From the NCBI RefSeq assembly GCF_000014865.1, contig NC_008576.1, positions 2,943,501 to 3,007,500 on the forward strand: 64,000 nucleotides of DNA, in the 5' to 3' direction. The position numbers were made by a program, and so were the translations under genes. Below the pieces are notes generated by a model. It did not search any database, was not told the DNA's origin, and was given only the letters and a program-made list of their open reading frames with translations. Source of the DNA: Magnetococcus marinus MC-1. GTDB taxonomy: Bacteria; Pseudomonadota; Magnetococcia; Magnetococcales; Magnetococcaceae. Of this stretch, positions 28,611 to 36,623 are shown piece after piece; positions within the stretch are counted from its first letter, which is position 1; each line of letters begins with the position of its first letter.

Positions 28611-28642
28611 AAAAGGCCCGCACCTAAGGGTACGGGCCTTTT
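28611..28642 (+). terminator. Terminator after msrB
   Basis: A 10-bp inverted repeat (28611-28620 and 28633-28642), with A4 and T4 at the outer ends, 10 bases after the msrB stop. It can also serve the converging small MCP gene. Confidence 0.8.
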
Positions 28643-28675
28643 AATCCGCCACGGCAACGCGACCGTTAGACCGGC

Positions 28676-29323
28676 TTACTGCACCTTGCGCAGGGACTGC
28701 TCAATTTTATCGGACATGGAGGAGATTTCACTGATCACACGATCAATATCCCCAGCCAGATCCCGAGCGACCCGAGCCGTGCTTTTCACTTCACCGGCCA
28801 CCACGGCAAAGCCCTTACCAAACTCACCCGCGCGGGAGGCCTGAATACCTGCGTTAATGGCCAGCACTTCCAATTCATTGGAGATTTTTTCAATGCCATG
28901 CAGGGTTTTGGAGACATCCCGTGTATTACGGTCAATTTCCTGACGAACCTCGGTCAGATCATCAAACAACTGCTGATTGGTTTCGCCGCTCTGATCCCCC
29001 ACAATTTGGTTAAACAGCAGGGCAATATGACTGGAGACCACCTCGCCAGAGTGTTTGCTGGCATGCACCCGTGACATAACCTCTTCGGAGGAATCCACCA
29101 CAATAATATAGTCGGCTTCCACGTTTTTAACCGCAGCTTCAAGTTTGGACAGGGTTTTAATGCCAAGCTTTTTTGCTGCCGTCATGGTAGGCGAGTTGGC
29201 ATTACTGTCCGCCACATACACCACCTCCACGCGGGAGCTTTGAGCCAACATGCGCAGCAGTTCCTTCCCCTCGGCACCACCGCCGACAAGTCCGATACGT
29301 TTTTTTTCCTCGGTGGTTTCCAT
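28676..29323 (-). CDS. Small soluble chemoreceptor-like protein with Rossmann-type N-domain
   Basis: A 215-residue protein without membrane segments. Residues about 8-85 look like a nucleotide-binding Rossmann unit: RIGLVGGGAEGKELLRML (GxGGxxG-type loop), then VEVVYVADSNANSP and YIIVVDSSEEV. From about 115 on it is coiled-coil and contains the tip of an MCP signalling hairpin: [29 protein letters not shown] (given as residues about 152-180). The tip is the site where CheA/CheW bind. The hairpin is short and no HAMP or methylation helices are obvious. This looks like a cytoplasmic sensor that reads a nucleotide or CoA-type ligand; ligand and output are inference. I do not know this exact fusion. 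Confidence 0.7.
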   Translation of the reverse strand: METTEEKKRIGLVGGGAEGKELLRMLAQSSRVEVVYVADSNANSPTMTAAKKLGIKTLSKLEAAVKNVEADYIIVVDSSEEVMSRVHASKHSGEVVSSHIALLFNQIVGDQSGETNQQLFDDLTEVRQEIDRNTRDVSKTLHGIEKISNELEVLAINAGIQASRAGEFGKGFAVVAGEVKSTARVARDLAGDIDRVISEISSMSDKIEQSLRKVQ

Positions 29324-29842
29324 GCCCTTGCACCCCGGTATCTTAGCTAAATTTTACAGTTAATTAACAGTTATTCGAACGACCTTACTCGCCACGCCAA
29401 GCATGCTATTTCAGAGAGATTGTCTCTTGCCATACTGCGGGCCTGTTCACGCGACTTAGGGTATCACTGTTTTTGCATAGCAGCGTCTCAAGCGCACACT
29501 TTCGCTATACTTTATATAACGCATCGTTATACAACCATGCAAACAATTGGCGCTTTTCCCAACTTTTTTTCTCTGTGCGTCACCCATGTTGAACATGCTC
29601 GGGATTTTTTTCAAGTAAAACCCTTCGCATCACGCAAGATAGCCCATCAAAAGGGAATGCTTACGGAAATGGTTTTGCAAATCGGCCCTGACACCGTATA
29701 GTCTCAACGTAAGGATTACGGCCAGTACGATAACCGCATGAACGATTTTTGCACCCATGATCATCGTTCACATGAACGGACGCACCAACGCCATCCAACA
29801 CAAGCACAATCACACCATCAGCCATGGTGTATAGAGGGGGTT
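29324..29842. other. Divergent promoter region between the small MCP and the unknown gene
   Basis: About 520 AT-richer bases between two divergent genes. A short palindrome TTAATTAA lies around 29359-29366 next to the small-MCP start. No protein-like frame is convincing. It should contain both promoters, but no clear consensus box could be assigned. Confidence 0.4.
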
Positions 29843-30253
29843 ATGATGCCAAAAACCATGGATAGTGCAACACTGCAAGCCAGCTGTATTGCCCAAATAT
29901 CCCCACTGTTGGAAGGGGTGCGGCAAGCCCACGAGGGAAAAATTCCTCAAGAGCTACTCAACAATCATTATTTGCTAGGCTATCTATGGGGCATGCTATC
30001 GGTAAGCATAAGCCGCGCCCACATGGAAGACGAAGCAAGCCGTGGCCGGATCATGATAAATGTTACCGCCCAATTGCTGCAACAAGAGCCACAAATGATT
30101 GCGGTCAAACTGGCCAACCTACACCAAGCAGATGATGATTTGGATTATTTTGAAGGAATCAGCGACGGCAGCGACCGGCTGTCAGCCCCCCATGAAGGCC
30201 GTCGCGAAGAAGTGATTTATCGACTCATTCACCGCCTGGAGCCTTATTGTTAA
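29843..30253 (+). CDS. Protein of unknown function, coupled to a degenerate GGDEF gene
   Basis: A 136-residue acidic, mostly helical protein from the ATG at 29843 (or the adjacent ATG at 29846), chosen for the GAGGGGG stretch just upstream; the frame is open to 29738 but the added part is His-rich and unlikely to be coding. No signal peptide, no membrane helix, no recognised domain. Its stop overlaps the next start (TAATG), so the two proteins are translated together and may work together. Confidence 0.6.
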   Translation: MMPKTMDSATLQASCIAQISPLLEGVRQAHEGKIPQELLNNHYLLGYLWGMLSVSISRAHMEDEASRGRIMINVTAQLLQQEPQMIAVKLANLHQADDDLDYFEGISDGSDRLSAPHEGRREEVIYRLIHRLEPYC

Positions 30254-31239
30254 TGGATGTTACACCCGTTAATTCACCCAACCCGGCTGCTTTTAAACCC
30301 CCGGTTACGGATGTTACCCTAGAGCGCCAACGCTCAGAGATCTGCGCCCTTTGGCAACGGTTGGATGCCTCGGCAGCCGCCCAACTCTATGGTCAAGCCA
30401 CAGCCTATTTAAGCCTTACCACCCCTATCATCTCAGACAATTTGGGCGACCATATGCCCTGCGCCCACTTTTTAGAGAGCTATCTAAAGGCGCTTTTTTG
30501 TTGCCAAGACCCGCTCCATGAAGAGGCCTTTGCCCAGCGCTCGGCTCTGATGGATACCATGCGTGCCTCTGGGGGCAAAGCACTCTCGCTGGCCTCGATT
30601 TGGGGCGCACTGGCGTTTGCCCTCCAGCAACTGGCCAGCAACCAAGAAAAATCTGACCACGCCCTCTGGCAGGAGACGCTTCTCTACCGCACCCTGTTTG
30701 CGGATTTAGAGCGCCTACTCGGCATCCATCTGAATTTGTATGAATTAGAAGACCAACTCCCGCTGCTGGATGCTCAACCCTTTATTACCGCGCTGTTTCA
30801 GGCGATTACCCATGCCATTCGTCATCAGGAATCGCTAACGGTGGTATCCATCCTGCCTCATCACGGTCATGAGCTTAGCGCTACGGACACACGAGAACCG
30901 CCGGATGCCAAGGCTACCCTGCCTTTAGCGCGCCTACTGGTGCGCTCTTGCCGCGCTGGGGATACGGTGGGACGCATGGACGATGGTGTCTTAACGCTTA
31001 TTTTAGGTAAAACTTCGGGGCAGGAAGCGGTGGCTTGGTTACAGCGCATCATTGATCGTTTTAAAAAAGAAAAAACGGGGGGCTTTCAATTTAGTAGTGG
31101 CATGGCCCATCTGGCCCCAGGCAATAAAGCCACACCCGAAGAGCTGTTACGCATCAGTCGGAACAATTTAGAACATGCCCTCTCGCATATTCACTTTGGA
31201 CAGGGCTTTTATAACCACAAAACCAATTTTATCGGTTAA
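30253..31239 (+). CDS. Degenerate GGDEF-domain protein
   Basis: A 328-residue cytoplasmic protein starting at the ATG that overlaps the previous stop. The first about 170 residues are helical and unfamiliar. The C-terminal about 150 residues follow a GGDEF fold: LLVRSCRAGDTVGRMDDGVLTLIL occupies the place of the diguanylate cyclase signature (shown here residues about 218-241), with the GGDEF tetrapeptide replaced by MDDG, and GGFQFSSGMAHLAPG and LLRISRNNLEHAL match later GGDEF segments. It should not make c-di-GMP; it may bind GTP or act as a regulator. The domain call is by pattern, no allosteric RxxD site was found. Confidence 0.6.
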   Translation: MDVTPVNSPNPAAFKPPVTDVTLERQRSEICALWQRLDASAAAQLYGQATAYLSLTTPIISDNLGDHMPCAHFLESYLKALFCCQDPLHEEAFAQRSALMDTMRASGGKALSLASIWGALAFALQQLASNQEKSDHALWQETLLYRTLFADLERLLGIHLNLYELEDQLPLLDAQPFITALFQAITHAIRHQESLTVVSILPHHGHELSATDTREPPDAKATLPLARLLVRSCRAGDTVGRMDDGVLTLILGKTSGQEAVAWLQRIIDRFKKEKTGGFQFSSGMAHLAPGNKATPEELLRISRNNLEHALSHIHFGQGFYNHKTNFIG

Positions 31240-31269
31240 TTGGTGTTCTTAAACGGCTAATCACTGGGT

Positions 31270-31557
31270 ATGACAATGAAAACCACTATTTTGGTGTGCA
31301 CCAACAATCGTCCTGGCAGCAATGTCTCATGTGGCGCCAAAGAGAGCTACCAACTCTATTTGGCTTTGATTAAAGCCGCCAAAGCCTGTAACGCCCCCTA
31401 CTCGGTTGGGGAACTGCAATGTTTTGGGGAGTGCCAAAAAGGGCCGAATGTACGCATCGCCCCAGGGGGTGCGTTTTTCCATTATGCCACAGTCGATACC
31501 ATTCCAGAGATTCTACGCGCCGCCCAAGCGCTCTGGGATCAACGGGAAGGCGCCTAA
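31270..31557 (+). CDS. Thioredoxin-like [2Fe-2S] ferredoxin
   Basis: A 95-residue protein with four cysteines in the arrangement of thioredoxin-fold 2Fe-2S ferredoxins (Shethna/NuoE-like): CTNNRPGSNVSCG (two Cys, about residues 10 and 21) and LQCFGECQKGPNV (two Cys, about 50 and 54). The GP-N-V loop after the last Cys is also typical. Such proteins carry single electrons; the partner is unknown. It starts 30 bases after the degenerate GGDEF gene and may belong to the same transcript, with no obvious functional link. Confidence 0.85.
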   Translation: MTMKTTILVCTNNRPGSNVSCGAKESYQLYLALIKAAKACNAPYSVGELQCFGECQKGPNVRIAPGGAFFHYATVDTIPEILRAAQALWDQREGA

Positions 31558-31970
31558 TGCTTCCCCCCCTTGCACGGGGTTGGGAGCACCGTCACTCTGC
31601 CTCAATCTAGGAACAGCCCCCCACAGGAATATCTAGGCCATCCCACCAAGGCAGCTACGGGTAGCCTTGGGGATCCACCCTCCCTTCGCCAGCTTGGGTG
31701 TTATGCTCATGCCGACCGCCCTCAACCAACAGTGAACCATGGCTTATTCTTCGAAAAATATTTCGTAAAACCACACCTATTTGGTAGCGACACCCTCTCT
31801 TGATCCCGATTAAACCTGGACCCCTCGGTATTTTTTGTATAAACTTTAGGGAAAAATAGGGGGTCATGTGAAAAAATGATGACCGGGCCGCTACCATGGC
31901 ACCAACCGCGCTGGTGTCACCCTATTGGCCCCATAGGCACCCTGCCTTACCTGTTGATGGAGAGTTGCTC
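31558..31970 (+). other. Gap with a hairpin and a possible promoter
   Basis: About 410 bases. A bulged hairpin (31648-31671, outer arms CCAAG and CTTGG) lies about 90 bases after the ferredoxin stop but has no T-run. A TATAAA-like box occurs around 31838-31844. Otherwise I see nothing in it. Confidence 0.35.
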
Positions 31971-32504
31971 ATGGCGACCGAATCGATTTCACCAAGCATT
32001 GAGCCGGTACACCCTTCGCGGCAACTCTATGCGGCCTTGCAGCTTAATCGCAGCATCGACACCCCCTTGGCGGGCACTCTGTCAACCTTTGGGCAAGAGA
32101 TTCTCACCTACCAACCGCTGCGGCGCGCCTTCACCAATGCGGGTTATGCGGCCGGTGGCACACCAGACACCCTCGCTCTACTGCGCGGGCGGGCGGCCGT
32201 CAAAAGTGAAAATTTTCATACCTTTTTTGAACGCGCGGTGGAGCTTGCCAGCCTCGAAAAACTGGAAACCCCTCACTATAACAGCGGCTTTGGCCAAACT
32301 TTTCCAGACCTTACTAATCTTAGTCGCCAGGTGCAATATTCCACCAGCGCCGTACAGCAATATACCCTGCAATCCAATAACAGTACCGCCTTAACCGATT
32401 TCACCCCTACGCTTAACCGCTCCATTGCCAACCTTTACCAAGCCAGTGCCAAACTTGGCCCTGGGGTCCCCAGCCTGCGCAGTAACTTTACCTTTGCCGC
32501 CTAA
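31971..32504 (+). CDS. Protein of unknown function
   Basis: A 177-residue protein from the ATG at 31971 with GGAG 8-10 bases upstream. It is rich in Ser, Thr, Leu and Asn, without signal peptide or membrane segments. The second half (LTNLSRQVQYSTSAVQQYTLQSNN and LNRSIANLYQASAKLG, about residues 120-165) looks helical. I recognise no family. It stands alone between the ferredoxin gene and the receiver-phosphatase gene. Confidence 0.55.
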   Translation: MATESISPSIEPVHPSRQLYAALQLNRSIDTPLAGTLSTFGQEILTYQPLRRAFTNAGYAAGGTPDTLALLRGRAAVKSENFHTFFERAVELASLEKLETPHYNSGFGQTFPDLTNLSRQVQYSTSAVQQYTLQSNNSTALTDFTPTLNRSIANLYQASAKLGPGVPSLRSNFTFAA

Positions 32505-32700
32505 CCACACGCGCCACCAGCAGACAGGCTAAGCCGTACGCTCTGTAAGCATCAAAATAGAGCCTTTACCCAAAATCAGGCATTCATCCATATTCTTTTA
32601 TTGAATTGCTGGGGAATTTTTGCTCATAATTACCCGGAACATTTCTTAATTTTCTCCGCACATTTTCAACTGTTCATTCAACCACCTAACAGGTAATGGC

Positions 32701-34386
32701 ATGATCATTGAGCCTAACATGGCTATCTTGGTGGTGGATGACGACTTAGACATGCAGACACTGCTCAAGCGCTATCTGGCTGAGTTGAACCTGCCCCTCT
32801 ATCTGGCCAATCACGGTGAACAAGCCGTTGAACTTTACCGCCAACACCAACCGCAGCTTATTTTAATGGATGTGGCGATGCCCATTATGGACGGGTTTGC
32901 TGCGGCCCACAGCATCCGTCATTATCAAAACCCCAAAAGTGAGTGTGCCATTCTGTTCATGACCGCGCTCGAAACCGAAGAACTTTTGGTGCACTGTCTG
33001 GAGTGCGGTGGGGATGACATCATTACCAAGCCCTTTCGTCGCGCCCTACTGTTAGCCCGCACCAAAAGTTGGCTAAAACGGACACAACTGGCAATCCAAC
33101 TGCGTGAACACCGCGATCGCCTTGCGTATGAGCGCCGTTTTGTAGAAAACACCCTAGAACGGATTCGCCACTCTTCTCGCTTGGATGAACATAATCTACG
33201 CTTTTTATTGGATAGCGTGGAGCGGGCCGCCGGGGATATTTTATTGGCGGCCAGTCGTCCCGATGGTGTACAGCATATTTTTTTAGGGGATTTTACCGGT
33301 CACGGCCTACCCGCCGCGCTGGGTGCGCCCTTGGTTTCTGATATTTTTTACAGTATGACCCAACGTGGCTGTGTTTTGAGCCATATATTAATGGAGATCA
33401 ATCAAAAACTACACGATAGGCTGCCTTCCGGCATGTTTTTGGCCATGGCCGCTTGCGAAGCTGATCATGGGCGAGGCGTGGTCAAACTGTGGAATGCCGG
33501 GCTCCCTGATATTCTTGTTTACGAACAAGATCGTGTCTGTTTTCGCGCACCATCTTCGTTAATTCCACTGGGTATAACGGTGGATGAAAATTTTCTTGCC
33601 GTCGGCTACTATTATCAGAGTCGCCAGCCCAAACGCATTTTTCTTTATACCGATGGCGTGACTGAAATGCAAAACAGTGAGGGGCAGTTTTTTGGTCAAC
33701 AGACTTTAGAACGGGTCATTAGCCAAATTATCGCGTTTAATGAACCCCTGAGCATGGTCCAACATTTTCTACGGGCCTACCGGGGCCACAGCTCCCAGTT
33801 GGATGACGCCTCTATGGCGGAGCTCTTTTGCGATCCGACCCTTCCCTCAATCATGCACAGGCCTCCGCATCCCCACTTGCTCGACACCCAGGTGGAGGAG
33901 TCTGACTGGAGTTTGGAACTTACCTTTGGCCCCGACGCCTTGAACACCATGGACCTGATACCCCAGGTTATGTCTATTTTAGCCATCCGCCACAATCTAC
34001 GCCAACACTATAGCCGTCTCTTTACCATTGTCGGTGAGCTCATTACCAATGCCATTGATTGGGGTATTTTACAGCTGCCCCCCTGCCCACAAAAAAACAG
34101 AAATGGTGAAAATTACCATTTAAAATCTAAGCTTTCCGCAATGCGCCGTTTAGACAACGGCACCCTGCACATCGTCATACGCCACCAACATGGTATGGTC
34201 GAAACCCACGAGACATCCCTTTATCATGGTGCGGTTATCATCCAGGTCTCCGACTCTGGCCCCGGTTTTTCATCGCCCCGACCTCCACTTGATGGCCATT
34301 GTGGTTTGGCTTTGGTTAACAGGTTGTGCCACAGCCTGAGCTTTTCACAAAAGGGCAATCAGGTTGAGGCGATCTATCATTATTGA
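32701..34386 (+). CDS. Response regulator with PP2C-type phosphatase and anti-sigma-type ATPase domains
   Basis: A 561-residue cytoplasmic protein with three domains. Residues 1-125 are a receiver (acid pocket VVDDDLD, phosphoacceptor Asp57 in LILMDVAMPIMDG, Lys in TKPFRR). Residues about 150-385 are a SpoIIE-type PP2C phosphatase with metal site GDFTGHGLPAALG and FLYTDGVTEMQN. Residues about 410-561 form a HATPase like RsbW/SpoIIAB: GELITNAIDWG (N box) and VSDSGPGFSS with CGLALV at the G box. Such proteins control partner-switching (anti-sigma/anti-anti-sigma) pathways; no STAS partner gene is nearby. The fused layout is known in proteobacteria. Confidence 0.88.
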   Translation: MIIEPNMAILVVDDDLDMQTLLKRYLAELNLPLYLANHGEQAVELYRQHQPQLILMDVAMPIMDGFAAAHSIRHYQNPKSECAILFMTALETEELLVHCLECGGDDIITKPFRRALLLARTKSWLKRTQLAIQLREHRDRLAYERRFVENTLERIRHSSRLDEHNLRFLLDSVERAAGDILLAASRPDGVQHIFLGDFTGHGLPAALGAPLVSDIFYSMTQRGCVLSHILMEINQKLHDRLPSGMFLAMAACEADHGRGVVKLWNAGLPDILVYEQDRVCFRAPSSLIPLGITVDENFLAVGYYYQSRQPKRIFLYTDGVTEMQNSEGQFFGQQTLERVISQIIAFNEPLSMVQHFLRAYRGHSSQLDDASMAELFCDPTLPSIMHRPPHPHLLDTQVEESDWSLELTFGPDALNTMDLIPQVMSILAIRHNLRQHYSRLFTIVGELITNAIDWGILQLPPCPQKNRNGENYHLKSKLSAMRRLDNGTLHIVIRHQHGMVETHETSLYHGAVIIQVSDSGPGFSSPRPPLDGHCGLALVNRLCHSLSFSQKGNQVEAIYHY

Positions 34387-34506
34387 GTTAGCGCGCTTAC
34401 ACACCCCTGGCAAAGCAACCATATCCTCCCCCCAAGCGGTCACCAACATGGCTAAATTGGCTCAAAGCGTTAACCCGGCACGTCCATATAGCCAAGCGAG
34501 GCCCAT

Positions 34507-34539
34507 AAAAAAACCCCACTCCAGGGGGATGGAGCGGGG
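34507..34539 (-). terminator. Terminator for the Met-rich protein gene
   Basis: Read on the minus strand, a 10-bp stem (34530-34539 with 34514-34523, one G-U pair) with a 6-base loop is followed by seven T (34507-34513). It lies about 100 bases past the stop at 34641. Confidence 0.8.
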
Positions 34540-34582
34540 CCGCGTAAAGTATAAATCGCGAGAGGAGGGATGCAGATTGTGC

Positions 34583-34622
34583 GGTCCAAGGGCACGCTCA
34601 GAAGAGCCTAGGCCCTTGGACC
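34583..34622 (-). repeat. Inverted repeat in the 3' region of the Met-rich gene
   Basis: Perfect 11-bp arms (34583-34593 and 34612-34622), with an inner GCTC/GAGC helix (34596-34607), forming a longer two-part hairpin between the stop codon and the terminator. It has no T-run and may be an RNA-stabilising or processing structure. Confidence 0.6.
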
Positions 34623-34640
34623 AGATTCAAACACGCCTTA

Positions 34641-35240
34641 TTACTGAGCGGCGGGGGTTTCTACAGGAGCTTGGGGCATACCCCAGGGACCATGATGCAT
34701 CGCCCAAGGAGCCTGTTGGGGCTGCCACATTTGGGGCATCTGGTTCATTTTGGGCATTTGAGGAGCTTGGTTCATTTGGGGGAACTTCTCCTGCAAGGTG
34801 GAGACTTGCTCCATAAGCTGCTTTTGCATGGTGTCATGATTTTCCATCATTTGCGCATGCAGTTTGTCCTGCTGGGTCATGATCTCTTTTTTCAGCTCTT
34901 CGCCTTGGGGACCTTGGAATGCATTGTTTTCCAGCATTTTTTTATGCATCATGTACTGGTCTTCCATCATCTTACGATGCAGGGAGAACTGGCTCTCCAT
35001 CAAAGCTTTTTGGAACTTAAAGGGAGCCTGTGCAAAGGGAACTTGACCCTCTTCTGCGGTAGCGGGCATGCCCTGGTAGGCCGCATAAGGGTTATAGTAA
35101 CCGGGAAAGTAAGGGGCTTGCGCTTCGTAAGGAGCCGCCGCTACTTCTGGTGCGGTCTGTTCTTCGGCCTGGGCGCTAACGGCCATGCTGGTCAGTGCAG
35201 CGGCGGTGGCCAAACCCATGATCATTTTAGTAACCTTCAT
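34641..35240 (-). CDS. Exported Met/Gln/Pro-rich protein of unknown function
   Basis: 199 residues from the ATG at 35240 (frame open to 35255). A clear signal peptide, MKVTKMIMGLATAAALTSMA then VSAQA, sends it to the periplasm or outside. The mature part has a short Pro/Tyr/Ala-rich arm (FPGYYNPYAAYQG), a Met-rich helical middle (about residues 70-145, e.g. MMEDQYMMHKKML) and a Pro/Gln/Met/Trp-rich tail with MxxM-like spacing (MPKMNQMPQMW). Met/His-rich exported proteins sometimes bind Cu(I), but no such function is shown here. It diverges from the two-component system at 35847 and resembles in composition the exported proteins at 39-42 kb. Confidence 0.75.
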   Translation of the reverse strand: MKVTKMIMGLATAAALTSMAVSAQAEEQTAPEVAAAPYEAQAPYFPGYYNPYAAYQGMPATAEEGQVPFAQAPFKFQKALMESQFSLHRKMMEDQYMMHKKMLENNAFQGPQGEELKKEIMTQQDKLHAQMMENHDTMQKQLMEQVSTLQEKFPQMNQAPQMPKMNQMPQMWQPQQAPWAMHHGPWGMPQAPVETPAAQ

Positions 35241-35638
35241 TGCCTGCTCCTTCAAAATCGTCTTGTACGGTATGGAAAATCAGCCTTGCTAGGCCGTTGC
35301 TATCCTTTTCGAAACAGCGGGCTCATAAAAGCTACCCCGCCTCCCTGTGGTTCATACAATGGCACAAAACGGTGTCGAATGAGAAATAGATTTATGTAAA
35401 ACAAATCTATGAAATCTCTTCTTTTGTTACGATCCTTCAAACCATTGATAAATTTGTTGCAGATAGGTTACATTCAACCTTACTCCTGTTGCGTGGTGGC
35501 AAATTTGCTGCGGAGCGGTTGCATTTTTTTGGGTGCTGGGCACCTTTATTTCGATCTGAGCCGCTTTAAATTTGGCGATGGTGCTCTTTTTTTTACCGCT
35601 AGCCTCTTTCCCTCCTTCGGATGTGGTGCCATTTTGGG
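35241..35638. other. Left part of the divergent region upstream of the two-component system
   Basis: About 400 bases between the Met-rich gene start and the tandem duplication. It is more AT-rich toward the middle. Open frames on both strands (35409-35732 plus, 35427-35699 minus) lack ribosome-binding sites and known protein features and run into the duplication. The promoter of the Met-rich gene should be near its left end. Confidence 0.4.
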
Positions 35639-35820
35639 TAAAGTGTATGGGGTGGTTAAAAGAACAGCACTGGGGGGTGCAACGGTTAAGGCCCCACAAG
35701 CGCCCGCACGGTTGTTTTGGTTCGTAGGCTAAAGTGTATGGGGTGGTTAAAAGAACAGCACTGGGGGGTGCAACGGTTAAGGCCCCACAAGCGCCCGCAC
35801 GGTTGTTTTGGTTCGTAGGC
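35639..35820. repeat. Perfect 91-bp tandem duplication
   Basis: Bases 35639-35729 are repeated exactly as 35730-35820, with no mismatch. Each copy holds two GGTTAA elements 30 bases apart (35654 and 35684; 35745 and 35775) and a GCAC/GGTGC hairpin. The second copy ends 26 bases before the response regulator ATG, just before a TGACGTCA palindrome (35821-35828) and the GGGAGGG ribosome-binding site. No protein frame runs through both copies (91 is not a multiple of 3). Confidence 0.95.
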
Positions 35821-35846
35821 TGACGTCAAGTATTGGGAGGGTTGGG

Positions 35847-36605
35847 ATGAGACAATCTTTAGATGGATCCCCCCAGCGGGACCATATTTTGATCGTAGAG
35901 GATGATGAGGGGATTCGGGAGCTCCTGACCGACTATCTAACCCAAAACGGTTTTATCTGTAGCGCCTTACCCGATGGTAGCAAACTCCGTGAAACCATGG
36001 ACCGTGCCCGTCCAGATTTGGTGGTCATGGACCTTATGTTGCCTGGTGAAGACGGCTTAACCCTTACCCGCAACCTGCGTGCAGGGGCCACCACCGCCCA
36101 TATTCCCATTATTATGCTCACCGCACGGGTAGAAGAGACCGACCGTATTATCGGCCTGGAAATGGGGGCCGATGACTATCTTCCCAAACCCTTTAATCCC
36201 CGTGAACTGCTGGCCCGCATCAACAGCGTCATGCGTCGGGCGCGCTCGGAGCCGGTCACCAAATCCGACAGCAGCCCGGTTAAAGGGTATCGCTTTTCTG
36301 GCTGGTATTTGGATATTGCCTCGCGCAAGCTTTCGGCCCCCGATGGTGAACCCATTACGCTAAGTCGTAAAGAGTATGAACTGCTTAACATTTTTCTACA
36401 AAACCCCCAAACCCTGCTCAACCGTGATGCGATTATGATGCGCTATGGTGGACGCGAGGCATCCCCTTTTGAACGGGGGATTGATGTCCAAATTGGGCGC
36501 CTACGTAAACGCTTGCAGTATGATAACGCAGACCCCCAAGAGATGATCAAAACCGTTTGGGGCCAGGGCTATATGTTGGATGTGCTGGTCGAAACCATGA
36601 TTTAA
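35847..36605 (+). CDS. OmpR-type response regulator
   Basis: A 252-residue DNA-binding response regulator from the ATG at 35847, preceded by GGGAGGG; the longer frame begins inside the duplicated DNA. The receiver domain (about 13-125) has the acid pocket IVEDDE, phosphoacceptor Asp62 in VVMDLMLPGEDG, and Lys114 in YLPKPFNPREL. The winged-helix output domain (about 155-250) has LSRKEYELLNIFLQNP, SPFERGIDVQIGRLRKRL and VWGQGYML. The partner kinase gene begins 18 bases downstream. Targets are not known; the neighbouring exported-protein genes are plausible ones. Confidence 0.93.
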   Translation: MRQSLDGSPQRDHILIVEDDEGIRELLTDYLTQNGFICSALPDGSKLRETMDRARPDLVVMDLMLPGEDGLTLTRNLRAGATTAHIPIIMLTARVEETDRIIGLEMGADDYLPKPFNPRELLARINSVMRRARSEPVTKSDSSPVKGYRFSGWYLDIASRKLSAPDGEPITLSRKEYELLNIFLQNPQTLLNRDAIMMRYGGREASPFERGIDVQIGRLRKRLQYDNADPQEMIKTVWGQGYMLDVLVETMI

Positions 36606-36623
36606 TGGGGTAGCGTCGCCTAC

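Noticed and set aside
35427-35699. Minus-strand frame of 90 codons upstream of the two-component system
   Set aside because: It starts inside the 91-bp duplication, lacks a ribosome site and resembles no family I know; could be a gene relic but cannot be supported.
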